Shown one piece after another: positions 1-8,210 of a stretch of DNA of 64,000 bases. A model generated the notes under the pieces. That model saw only the letters and a list, made by a program, of their open reading frames with translations. It searched no databases and was not told where the DNA came from. This DNA is from UBA830 sp002295635. GTDB lineage: Bacteria > Pseudomonadota > Alphaproteobacteria > MPNO01 > UBA830. The stretch's first letter is position 1. Every line of letters begins with the position of its first letter. The position numbers and the translations under genes are program-made. The stretch lies in the NCBI GenBank assembly GCA_002295635.1, contig DBHK01000025.1, forward strand, positions 124,001-188,000, given 5' to 3'.

Positions 1-345
1 GTTTGTAAACACGTAAAATCCAACGCTATTGTTTATGCTAAGGACGGCGCGACCGTCGGTATTGGTGCCGGCCAGATGAGTCGCGTAGACTCATCCCGAA
101 TAGCGGCGCGGAAATCGGAGGATGCCGCCAAAGCAGCTGGAGAGACTGAAGCGCTCGTTAAGGGTTCTGTTGTCGCGTCAGATGCGTTCTTCCCGTTTGC
201 CGATGGGGTTTTGGCTGCCGCGGACGCAGGAGCGACTGCGGTCATTCAACCGGGCGGTTCCATTCGAGACGAGGAGGTTATCGCCGCCGCAGACGATGCA
301 GGGCTTTCCATGGTTTTAACCGGTATGCGGCATTTTCGGCATTGA
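1..345 (+). CDS. purH: Bifunctional AICAR transformylase/IMP cyclohydrolase PurH, C-terminal part (5' truncated by window edge)
   Basis: The reading frame is open from base 1 and ends with TGA at 343-345, so only the last 114 residues are present. The segments SNAIVYAKDG, GAGQMSRVDS, SDAFFPFADG and the C-terminal GMRHFRH are hallmarks of the PurH C-terminal transformylase domain. That domain formylates AICAR with 10-formyl-THF in the last steps of cytosolic IMP synthesis; the cyclohydrolase domain lies upstream of the window. A shorter internal ATG at 76 would begin inside the conserved domain and is not a real start. purF lies 5 kb downstream on the same strand, but other genes intervene, so the two are not an operon. 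Identification is firm. Confidence 0.95.
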   Translation, partial: VCKHVKSNAIVYAKDGATVGIGAGQMSRVDSSRIAARKSEDAAKAAGETEALVKGSVVASDAFFPFADGVLAAADAGATAVIQPGGSIRDEEVIAAADDAGLSMVLTGMRHFRH

Positions 346-429
346 TCTTTAGGTGAAGTATAGAAACAAGGCGGGGTATCAGTTTGGGGGTATCATAAAA
401 GACCACTCCCACATTCTAGGGCATAAACA

Positions 430-447
430 AGGCTACCTCTGAAGCCT
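430..447 (-). terminator. Weak stem-loop downstream of the UMF1-family gene
   Basis: AGGCT and AGCCT (430-434 and 443-447) can form a 5-bp stem with an 8-base loop. On the minus strand it is followed by a modestly T-rich stretch. It sits 15 bases past the stop of the minus-strand transporter and between convergent genes. The stem is short, so this is only a possible terminator. Confidence 0.2.
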
Positions 448-461
448 ACGTAATGGAAATA

Positions 462-1736
462 CTATTCGTCCCGAACCTTCGACAATAGGATAGAAAGCCC
501 TATCCCGAGGAAGATCAGGATAGTAGCCATGCCAACGCGCTGGGACGATGCGGCCACCGTCACCACCCCAAGTACCAACGGCCCGACAAAAGATGTTGCT
601 CTCCCAGAAAAAGCAAACAGTCCAAACATCTCGGCAGACATGCCGTCCGGAGACAATCGGGCCATCAGTGACCGGCTCGCAGCCTGCGCTGGACCCATGA
701 AAACCCCTAATGGTAAGCCAACTATCCAGAACCACATCTTTGATTCGACCAAAAGCAGTGGTACACCAAAACCAATCAACCCACAAAGCGCGATTACTAT
801 AGTATTCTTTGCACCTATTCGGTCGTCCAACCATGCAAACCCCGCAGCGCCCAATCCCGCCGCTACGTTGAGGACAATACCAAATTGGATTACCTCGGAT
901 ACGGACATACCGAAAGTGCCAGCAGCGTAAATGCCCCCAAAGGCAAACATCGTATTCATCCCATCGACGTAGAAGACTCGAGCCAAAAGAAACCACGCCA
1001 CATTTCGATAATTGCGAATGCTTCTGATTGTGGAAATCAAATTCCTAATGCCTACTAACGCGATACTGGCAGCTGACTGGGCTGACCGGTCTCCATCGGG
1101 AGTATAGAGAAACAAGGGCAAACAGAAGATTGCAAACCAAATAGCGACCAGGGGGCCAACGACACGCACATGCTCCGCATTCTCTTTATCAAGACCCAAA
1201 GGCGGCGGATTTCCCTGCACAAAAACGAATAACGCTAAAATTAGGCATGTAAGTCCCCCCGCATAACCGAGCCCCCAAGCCCAACCGGAATAACGTCCTA
1301 TTTTTTCCGTTGGCACTAGAGAAGGTAGCATGGCGTTATAAAAAACTTGGCCGATTTCAAATGCAATATTACCGATTACGAAACAGGCCAAAGAATAGAA
1401 AACGTAGTCGTTTTCAGGACGGGCATACCAAAGAAGACTGGCAGCAACGATCGTGATCAAAGAACAAAAGGCAAGCCAGGGCTTCCGGCGGCCGGTCTGA
1501 TCTCCAAGGGCCCCTAGAATCGGGCTGAGAATGGCGATTATGAGGCCGGATACGGCGATAGCCTGGCTCCATTGTTGGGTGCCAATATTCGCATTCTCGG
1601 CCACAGCCGTAACAAAGTAAGCAGAAAATACAAATGTCACTATCACGGTAGGAAAAGCTGAATTGGCCCAGTCATACACGCACCATGCGATACGGGCGCG
1701 GCAATCAGCTTTAACTTTGGGGTCAGGCATTTTCAT
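462..1736 (-). CDS. MFS transporter, UMF1/Atg22-like family
   Basis: This 424-residue polytopic membrane protein has about 12 hydrophobic segments. Residues 21-28 (YDWANSAF) are the N-terminal motif typical of the UMF1 family, which is related to fungal vacuolar effluxer Atg22. Residues 75-87 (GALGDQTGRRKPW) are the MFS loop 2-3 motif. Length fits the family (about 420-460). Substrates of bacterial UMF1 proteins are generally unknown, so none is assigned. The gene is convergent with purH, divergent from the cupin gene at 1844, and appears to be a single-gene unit. No strong ribosome binding site was seen before the ATG, and the ATG two codons later is an alternative. Confidence 0.85.
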   Translation of the reverse strand: MKMPDPKVKADCRARIAWCVYDWANSAFPTVIVTFVFSAYFVTAVAENANIGTQQWSQAIAVSGLIIAILSPILGALGDQTGRRKPWLAFCSLITIVAASLLWYARPENDYVFYSLACFVIGNIAFEIGQVFYNAMLPSLVPTEKIGRYSGWAWGLGYAGGLTCLILALFVFVQGNPPPLGLDKENAEHVRVVGPLVAIWFAIFCLPLFLYTPDGDRSAQSAASIALVGIRNLISTIRSIRNYRNVAWFLLARVFYVDGMNTMFAFGGIYAAGTFGMSVSEVIQFGIVLNVAAGLGAAGFAWLDDRIGAKNTIVIALCGLIGFGVPLLLVESKMWFWIVGLPLGVFMGPAQAASRSLMARLSPDGMSAEMFGLFAFSGRATSFVGPLVLGVVTVAASSQRVGMATILIFLGIGLSILLSKVRDE

Positions 1737-1843
1737 ACATAAGAACTTTACACCGAAATTACCTCGCCTACATCCTGAACACCTTCCGTCATATATTTTT
1801 CACGGTTATGATGAATCCCTTTTCAGGGTCAGGAGAAAAAGTT

Positions 1844-2392
1844 GTGAGCTATACTTTGCAGGATTTTTGCGCTGAGATTCACGACATTCTAATAGAAGCT
1901 AACAATGATGATGGCCGAGAAGAAGTTCGACAGAGGTTGAAAAAGCTTCTATCCAACGAAATCTTTATTGATCAGTTTTGTGGTCCCGATAAGCCGATTG
2001 GTGTGCACAAACTGAATGAGGATCCAACCACCGGGGCAGTTGTACTTTCCCACGTGATGGGAGAGGGAACTATGTCACCTCCGCATGACCACGGCTCATC
2101 CTGGGCTATTTATGGCCAGGCGACCGGACACACCGTCATGCGCGAATGGCAGCGGACGGGGGACGGGTCGGACGATGGAGATATCGTATTAGAGAAGACA
2201 AGAGAATACCGGCTAGACCCGGGGCAAGTCGGCCTGTTTAACCCGGGTGTCATCCATTCAATCGAATATCCAGATAACGCCCGTTTTGTCCGCGTAACGG
2301 GGGTAGATCTTGATGGGATCGACAGAAATGCATACAACTTGAAGCATAAATCGATGAGGACAATCCGGGCTGAAAGCGCCGACCGCGCCTGA
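1844..2392 (+). CDS. Cupin-fold protein, cysteine/thiol dioxygenase-like
   Basis: This is a single-domain cupin of 182 residues from the GTG at 1844. An AGGAGA box about 8 bases upstream of that GTG decides the start; the upstream ATG pair at 1808 has no such box. The cupin motif HDHGSSW begins at residue 81, giving metal ligands His81 and His83, and a third His at about 138 (NPGVIHS). This HxH...H iron site and overall layout resemble cysteine dioxygenases and 3-mercaptopropionate dioxygenases, which oxidise thiols to sulfinates in the cytosol. Substrate is not proven, and a general cupin dioxygenase is the fallback. It could be co-transcribed with the membrane protein at 2656 (263-base gap). 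Confidence 0.7.
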   Translation: MSYTLQDFCAEIHDILIEANNDDGREEVRQRLKKLLSNEIFIDQFCGPDKPIGVHKLNEDPTTGAVVLSHVMGEGTMSPPHDHGSSWAIYGQATGHTVMREWQRTGDGSDDGDIVLEKTREYRLDPGQVGLFNPGVIHSIEYPDNARFVRVTGVDLDGIDRNAYNLKHKSMRTIRAESADRA

Positions 2393-2655
2393 TTTTCTGG
2401 TATTGAATTTAGGCGGTCTATTGTGGCTCGCGCGTTCACACAACCGCCCATAAGAATGGGTTTCCGATTTTCAAATCGCATTACCAATACGGATGATGAG
2501 AGAACTCTTAGCCAGTGGTATGGGTTGGACAATCGTTTTTGGAGTTTTGAACTACGCGCTTGGTAAACCTCTTTTACGACAATGCGCGTTCCACGAGAGA
2601 TAGGCTCCGGGTGCTTTGAGTCAATGTTTGGTCCACTGCTCATCATAATTCCATA

Positions 2656-3993
2656 ATGAAAATGGCAAGCCTCTCAAGGATACTCCGGCCTGAACCGGTT
2701 CTTTTTATCCTCTGGGTCAATGAGCTTATCCGCCTTATCTGGTCGCCACCAATTTTGCAGACAGCAGCGGGCTGGGTAATGGTTATCTTCGTTCTTCTTT
2801 CCCTTCCACGTATTAGTCGCGGTACATTGTTTCTTTGCGTCCCACTGACCCTCCTAGCTGGAGGGCTTGCCGTGTATTTTGACCTGGCAACGGGTGTATT
2901 GCGGGGTTTCCAGGATGCAGCTGTTTTTATGGCCTTTTTTGGATCCATCATATTGTTACGAACACTGGCCGACCAAAGGCCCGAAATCATAAGGGCACGT
3001 GACCTTCTCACCAATCTACGTGCCAATCAGATTGGTTGCGGCCTTCTAGTCGGCTCACATTTGATTGGGTCAATCCTCGTAGTCGGCGCATTGGCTATTC
3101 TAGCGCCGCTTCTTAAAGAAAATGCAGACGCTAAATCGCGCCGCCGCGCAGCAGAAGCCAGCCAGCGGGGCATGTGCCTCGCACCGCTTTGGTCTCCATT
3201 TTGGATCGCTTCAGCCTTTGCCACCCAGAAGATACAGGGAGTAGCGGCATGGGAGATCATGACCCTCGGCCTATTTATGGCAGCTGTTGGATTGTTACTT
3301 GCTCACCTCATGTATACCCGCGAAATAGAGTTCGCGGAGCTATGGCGCGCGTTAAAAGGCTTCACGCCGATCATACCAACGGTGACATTGTGCGCCGTCT
3401 TGATCGCAGGACTATCGACCATCGCGGGGCTAAGTACGCTGAAAGCGCTCATCGCAGCAATCCCGGCTCTAACATTTTTCTCTCTGATGGTAGAAAAGCG
3501 GCCGGCGTTTAAACACCTTGCGACCGAGACTTGGCGCGGCAGCGGTCGGGTGAGTGATGAAATTGTCGTCGTCACCGTGGCGTTAGTTCTTGGACGGGTC
3601 TTAGAAGCTGCGATTGGCGACCTTGGGTTCGTTGATACGATGGCCGACATATCACTACCAGCTTGGGGAGTAATTGCATGCGTAATTTCCTTCATGATGG
3701 TGGCTTCGTTACTAGGGATTCACCAGCTAGTCTCTATGATTGTTGTCCTTGTCATATTCGTTCCACTGGAGACTGGCGTCGCCGATGCTGTCATGATGGA
3801 GGCGTCTCTTATCGGATGGGCCTTTGCCTCAATGATCGGCGTAACCGCCGTATCGACAGCAACGGCTAGCGCTATGTTCCGCGTCCAAAGAAGTAAGTTA
3901 ATTTTAGGCCCTAATCTGGCTTTCGCGGCCGTATTTGGAACAATTAGTGTGACGCTACTTTCTGCCATAAATAGTCTATTTTTCGCCTCTTGA
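2656..3993 (+). CDS. Polytopic membrane protein, possible ion/organic-anion permease
   Basis: The product has 445 residues with roughly 11-12 strongly hydrophobic segments spread along its length and no soluble domain. The arrangement, including a charged cytoplasmic-looking segment near residues 150-165 and small-residue-rich helices near the C-terminus, recalls transporters of the ion transporter superfamily (DctM/ArsB/CitMHS type), but I cannot match a specific family motif. It follows the thiol-dioxygenase-like cupin on the same strand, which would allow export of a sulfur compound; that is inference from position only. No clear Shine-Dalgarno sequence precedes the ATG, and a second ATG lies two codons on. 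Confidence 0.6.
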   Translation: MKMASLSRILRPEPVLFILWVNELIRLIWSPPILQTAAGWVMVIFVLLSLPRISRGTLFLCVPLTLLAGGLAVYFDLATGVLRGFQDAAVFMAFFGSIILLRTLADQRPEIIRARDLLTNLRANQIGCGLLVGSHLIGSILVVGALAILAPLLKENADAKSRRRAAEASQRGMCLAPLWSPFWIASAFATQKIQGVAAWEIMTLGLFMAAVGLLLAHLMYTREIEFAELWRALKGFTPIIPTVTLCAVLIAGLSTIAGLSTLKALIAAIPALTFFSLMVEKRPAFKHLATETWRGSGRVSDEIVVVTVALVLGRVLEAAIGDLGFVDTMADISLPAWGVIACVISFMMVASLLGIHQLVSMIVVLVIFVPLETGVADAVMMEASLIGWAFASMIGVTAVSTATASAMFRVQRSKLILGPNLAFAAVFGTISVTLLSAINSLFFAS

Positions 3994-4038
3994 TTCCTTC
4001 ATTATCTACAAGTTCTTTATTAAGGGACTTCAGTATCC

Positions 4039-5043
4039 GTGCACCGTTGGCTTTTTGATATTCTGATTTGTCCCCATTGTCCGAATGACTCCCCTCTTCG
4101 GGTTGAAGCAGGCGACTGGGACGGCGATCGGTTGGAAAATGGAACGCTGGCGTGTCCCGCCTGTGGAGAAAAATGGCCGATACGAGATGGTATTCCCCGG
4201 TTCGTTCCTGAGGAAAAAGACTATGCCGGAGGATTTGGCTTCCAGTGGAAACGCTGGCGCCATACACAGATTGATCGGCTAAATGGGACAAATCTAACTG
4301 AATATCGAATGCTGACTGATACTGGATGGAACAGAGACTTTATAGCCGGCAAGCTTGTTTTCGACGGCGGTGCAGGGGCGGGCCGTTTCTCTGATGTATT
4401 AGCAACAATGGGAGCACGTGTCGTCGCTCTGGACATGAGCATTGCAATTGATGCCTGCCGAGACACCACTCGTGTGCATGGTAATTCGGTACAGTGTGTC
4501 CAGGCGTCACTCTACGCTATTCCCTTGCGATCTTCAGCGTTCGACGCTGTCCATTGTGCGGGGGTGATTCAGCATACCCCGGATCCGGAAAAGACTATGC
4601 GGGCCATGCCACGCCTTCTAAAACCACACGCCCCTCTGGGATACAATTTCTACGAAATGACCTTGAGCCGTCGGCTCCAGATAGTACGGGCGGCACTTCG
4701 CCTTATCACTCCCTACATTCCCCAGGGCGTCCTACTAAAGCTATGCCTGACAATGGTCATCGTGCTTTTCCCAATTACCCGCGTGATCAGTAGGATTAGA
4801 TTCCTAAGGTATGGCATTCGCTTCCTGCCAATCTGTGCCAGCCATCAGCCAGAATTGTCCCGGAATCAGCAACTTGAATGGACCCTATTGGACACGTTCG
4901 ACTGGTACAATCCACGCTACGATCAGCCACAGCGGCACGTTCGGGTCGCAGAAATCTTGGCCGAGGAGGGTCTTGAAGACATAGAGTCTGGACCGGGAAT
5001 AGCACGAGGCAGACGACCCTCAGGAGAAACCACGGCAGCTTAA
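4039..5043 (+). CDS. Trm112-like zinc domain fused to a SAM-dependent methyltransferase
   Basis: The product has 334 residues from a GTG start, with AAGGGA 11 bases upstream. Residues 1-60 form a Trm112/YcaR-like zinc ribbon with Cys11-x2-Cys14 and Cys39-x2-Cys42 followed by the typical PIRDGIPRF segment. Residues 105-220 are a class I methyltransferase: motif I is FDGGAGAGRF (108-117), the acidic post-I residue is in ALDMS, and the VIQHTPDP loop follows motif IV. The region after about 220 contains a hydrophobic segment that could contact membrane. In other systems Trm112 is a separate activator of methyltransferases; here the two are one chain. Substrate is unknown. The gene stands alone between a permease and purF. 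Confidence 0.75.
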   Translation: MHRWLFDILICPHCPNDSPLRVEAGDWDGDRLENGTLACPACGEKWPIRDGIPRFVPEEKDYAGGFGFQWKRWRHTQIDRLNGTNLTEYRMLTDTGWNRDFIAGKLVFDGGAGAGRFSDVLATMGARVVALDMSIAIDACRDTTRVHGNSVQCVQASLYAIPLRSSAFDAVHCAGVIQHTPDPEKTMRAMPRLLKPHAPLGYNFYEMTLSRRLQIVRAALRLITPYIPQGVLLKLCLTMVIVLFPITRVISRIRFLRYGIRFLPICASHQPELSRNQQLEWTLLDTFDWYNPRYDQPQRHVRVAEILAEEGLEDIESGPGIARGRRPSGETTAA

Positions 5044-5197
5044 TACCAACAAAGACTAGCGCGATAGTCTACGCAAACGTTGACGGGAAAGGGTCGCAAT
5101 TCTTTACTCCCGCAATACTCGCGCCAACCCTTGAGCTCATTATCCGATTGAAGGTATTTTGCGTTTTCTTGTGAAGCGGTCTGGAAAGGTCGGCTCC

Positions 5198-5226
5198 TTG
5201 ACCTCCAAATAAAATCGTATTTAAAA
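5198..5226 (+). promoter_or_regulatory. Possible sigma70 promoter for purF
   Basis: TTGACC (5198-5203) and TTAAAA (5221-5226) are separated by 17 bases in the 299-base non-coding stretch before purF. The -35 is a good match and the -10 a mediocre one. The predicted start of transcription leaves a leader of about 110 bases. No riboswitch fold was recognised in it. Confidence 0.3.
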
Positions 5227-5342
5227 AGAGCTTCCAACGATTAGTATTTCTCTGTTCCTGTAATAAAAAATAGAATGGCACCGCTCGGTAATTATAGTTC
5301 TTTAAGTAACCTGAAGAGTTCACCCTAGACCTAGGAAATTAG

Positions 5343-6791
5343 ATGGATATATCGTTAGATAACGATGATCGATTGCGGGAAGAGTGCGGTGTTTTTGGGG
5401 TTTTCGGGCACCCGGACGCGGCTGCAATTACCGCCCTCGGGCTTCATGCCTTGCAACACCGAGGTCAGGAAGCAGCCGGGATTGTCAGTAGCGATGGAAA
5501 TCATTTTTTCGCGGAAAGGCGCTTAGGTCTGGTCGGTGATAACTTTACAAAGCCAAATGTTTTGGAGGCGTTAGCTGGCGGAAACGCGATCGGTCACGTG
5601 CGATATTCAACGACGGGAGACACAATTCTTCGAAATGTCCAACCACTATTTGCCGATCTAGCGGGTGGGGGCTTCGCCATCGCTCATAATGGCAATCTTA
5701 CTAACGCACGTACTCTGAGAGACCGGTTGGTTGATGATGGATCAATTTTCCAATCAACGTCCGACACTGAAACCATAATGCAACTGGTGGCACTCTCACG
5801 AAGAGACAGCACGCTTTCTCGACTTATCGATTCTTTATTCCAAATCGAAGGTGCATACGCTCTGACTATACTCACTAACAAAAAACTCATCGGAGTACGT
5901 GACCCGCTTGGCATTCGTCCATTAGTTCTGGGCCAGCTTGATGGGCGCTATATTCTGGCATCAGAAACCTGTGCTCTAGACATCATAGGCGCTGCCTTTA
6001 TTCGAGAAATTGAACATGGGGAAATAGTCATAATTACGGATAGTGGGTTGGAGAGTATAAAACCGTTCTCCCCCAAAGAACCGAGACCATGCATCTTCGA
6101 ATATATATATTTCGCGCGACCAGATAGTATCGTTGGAGGGCACAGTGTTTATGAATACCGCAAGTCCCTTGGAGAACAGCTGGCAATAGAATCCCCTGTC
6201 GATTCGGATATTATAATCCCTGTCCCAGACAGTGGTGTTCCCGCAGCGATAGGGTACGCGGACAAGGCAAAAATTCCTTTTGAATTAGGCATAATACGGA
6301 ATCACTATGTCGGCCGAACGTTTATTGAGCCCCAGCATTCCATTAGAGCCCTCTCTGTAAAGCTAAAACATAACGCCAACCGGATTCTGGTGAAGAATAA
6401 AAGAGTGACCTTGATCGACGATTCCATCGTCCGAGGAACAACATCGATAAAGATTGTTCAAATGATAAGGGACGCCGGCGCGTCTGAAGTACATATGCGT
6501 ATTTGCGCACCGCCAATTAAATATCCAGACTTTTATGGTATTGACACCCCTACGGAAGAACAATTGTTAGCTTCAACGCACACCATGGAGGGAATGAGAG
6601 AATATATGGGGGCTGACAGCTTAGCGTTTCTTAGTATAGATGGTCTTTATCGCGCAATGGGCCATGAGAATGGCCGAGATAATGATTTGCCTGCCTTCAC
6701 AGATCACTGCTTCACAGGTGATTATCCAACATTACTGCGCGATCAAAATAGCGATGACACAATTAGACAGCTTTCTTTATTATCCGAATAG
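5343..6791 (+). CDS. purF: Amidophosphoribosyltransferase
   Basis: This enzyme makes 5-phosphoribosylamine from PRPP and glutamine, the first committed step of purine synthesis. The 482-residue length is normal. The N-terminal glutaminase nucleophile is Cys15 in EECGVFGV, implying a 14-residue propeptide that is cleaved. ALQHRGQEAAGI and HNGNLTN are Ntn-glutaminase motifs. The PRPP-binding loop LIDDSIVRGTTS lies at residues 357-368. The ATG has TAGGAAATT just upstream. The region is noticeably AT-rich (for example, 6721-6780 has 21 G+C in 60) compared with genes further right. It appears monocistronic, flanked by a 299-base leader and a convergent gene. Confidence 0.96.
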   Translation: MDISLDNDDRLREECGVFGVFGHPDAAAITALGLHALQHRGQEAAGIVSSDGNHFFAERRLGLVGDNFTKPNVLEALAGGNAIGHVRYSTTGDTILRNVQPLFADLAGGGFAIAHNGNLTNARTLRDRLVDDGSIFQSTSDTETIMQLVALSRRDSTLSRLIDSLFQIEGAYALTILTNKKLIGVRDPLGIRPLVLGQLDGRYILASETCALDIIGAAFIREIEHGEIVIITDSGLESIKPFSPKEPRPCIFEYIYFARPDSIVGGHSVYEYRKSLGEQLAIESPVDSDIIIPVPDSGVPAAIGYADKAKIPFELGIIRNHYVGRTFIEPQHSIRALSVKLKHNANRILVKNKRVTLIDDSIVRGTTSIKIVQMIRDAGASEVHMRICAPPIKYPDFYGIDTPTEEQLLASTHTMEGMREYMGADSLAFLSIDGLYRAMGHENGRDNDLPAFTDHCFTGDYPTLLRDQNSDDTIRQLSLLSE

Positions 6792-6878
6792 GATCGGAAA
6801 ACCGGCCTTCCAAAATTTCTTTTCAATTACCCAAATAAAAATTACCAATTTAAAAGGTGGCAACCGATCTCTTAAGTT

Positions 6879-6909
6879 TAGCCCAATAAAATAGTTCTGA
6901 ATTGGGCTA
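6879..6909. terminator. Perfect 9-bp inverted repeat between convergent purF and yeiH-like gene
   Basis: TAGCCCAAT (6879-6887) and ATTGGGCTA (6901-6909) are perfect inverted copies around a 13-base loop. They lie in the 248-base spacer between the convergent ends of purF and the YeiH-family gene, where a bidirectional terminator is expected. Neither side has a good T-run, so intrinsic termination is uncertain. Confidence 0.35.
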
Positions 6910-7039
6910 GCACTACATTCCCGGAATTCTCCCTTGCGTACTCGGACGAAAGAGAAACCACGTTGGGGGACAAGATACCCTTTGTATTTTCATATACACC
7001 TGTAAGAAAAACCTTAAAGAACCTTCTACATTCCTTTTC

Positions 7040-8005
7040 CTACAAAAAATCAGGTAATAATAAAAAACCTAAAACCACGGCGGCAAGCACAACAGTTTCA
7101 GCGCAAACCAAAATTATCGCTTGGCCACCGACGGCTCCCAAGGATTTCAATGCCGTTTTCATACCTATCGCCGATATAGCAACTACTAGGCTCCATCTAG
7201 AGAGTTCTAAGAGGGATATTCTTACTATTTCTGGAATTAAATCAGTGCTTCCTAAGAGAACAAAAAAAACGAAACCAATTATGAATAATGGGACCCGGGT
7301 ATTGCGGTCCGATCGGTCCGATTGATTGGGACGAAAAACGAGAGAAAGTATTATTATGACTGGAACCAACATTGTGACTCTCAACAGTTTTACAAATGCT
7401 GCTGTGTCACCAGCTATGTCTGATATACTATATCCTGCACCAATGACCTGAGCGACATCATGAATGGTCGCGCCTATGAAAACACCAGCCGCAAAATCAT
7501 CTAATACAAGCCAGTCTGAGATAATCGGATAAAGAATCATCGCCAAAGTACTTAACGTCGTGACGGAAATTACTGTGAACACGGTGTTACGTTCAGAATA
7601 TCTATTCTTAGGTAAGACTGTGGCTATTGCCAGAGCGGCCGATGCCCCGCAGATCGCTACAGCACCGCCAGTGAGTATACCTAAACGCCACTCTCGTTTC
7701 ATGATTCTCGCCAATAATGGCCCAGAAAATAAGGTGACTGATATTCCGCCAAGCACTATCAAGAGTACTTCCCAGCCATACGACTGAATCTGGCTTATCG
7801 TAATGCCGAGTCCGAGCAATGCGACCCCAAGTTGCAACAAAAACCGAGAAGCGAATTCAATGCCAGGAGCGCAGGGCCCCTCCTCATAGAGGAAATGAAA
7901 TGCAATTCCTAATAAAAGGGCAAATAGCATCGTTGGGGCACCATGGTGTCTCGAAAGGGAATGAGATGCTAATGCAACGATTACCGCGACCATCAAGCCG
8001 GGCAA
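7040..8005 (-). CDS. YeiH/UPF0324 family integral membrane protein (putative sulfate exporter family)
   Basis: This 321-residue membrane protein has about 9-10 hydrophobic helices. GGAVAICGASAALA, the segment TVLPKN..ERNTVFTV and GVFIGATIHDVAQVIGAG are the conserved blocks of the UPF0324/YeiH family, often labelled putative sulfate exporters without direct proof. The start used here is TTG. The frame stays open for 15 more codons upstream and reads like the usual family N-terminus (KKLLGDTRRLLPGL), but it holds no ATG or GTG before a stop and crosses a run of seven A. A 1-base error or shift at that run could hide the true start. A divergent promoter probably lies in 8006-8210 towards fumC's 3' end. 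Confidence 0.85.
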   Translation of the reverse strand: MPGLMVAVIVALASHSLSRHHGAPTMLFALLLGIAFHFLYEEGPCAPGIEFASRFLLQLGVALLGLGITISQIQSYGWEVLLIVLGGISVTLFSGPLLARIMKREWRLGILTGGAVAICGASAALAIATVLPKNRYSERNTVFTVISVTTLSTLAMILYPIISDWLVLDDFAAGVFIGATIHDVAQVIGAGYSISDIAGDTAAFVKLLRVTMLVPVIIILSLVFRPNQSDRSDRNTRVPLFIIGFVFFVLLGSTDLIPEIVRISLLELSRWSLVVAISAIGMKTALKSLGAVGGQAIILVCAETVVLAAVVLGFLLLPDFL

Positions 8006-8210
8006 TAAACGTCTTGTGTCTCCTAAAAGTTTTTTTAATAAAGAGATTCTCTAAAATCCGTTCGTGTTTATATTCTTCTTGGGGGTGGGAATTTGTTCTC
8101 CGGGGCAACGTCTATGGTAGAAACGATATACTGTCGTTTACGAAAACCGAGAACATACAATCATTATATTTCAAATATTATACCTTTGGTGGCCTCCAAC
8201 TAAAATGAAC

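Noticed and set aside
433..996. 187-codon minus-strand frame overlapping the UMF1 transporter
   Set aside because: It is in another frame of the same strand with Trp/Cys/Arg-rich composition typical of an out-of-frame shadow.
2412..2448. GGCGG...CCGCC imperfect hairpin after the cupin gene
   Set aside because: The stem is interrupted by a 4-base bulge and has no T-run, so termination is not supported.
2110..2646. 178-codon minus-strand frame opposite the cupin gene
   Set aside because: It lies across the cupin gene and the spacer, has no family motif or ribosome site, and the cupin on the other strand has an intact metal site.
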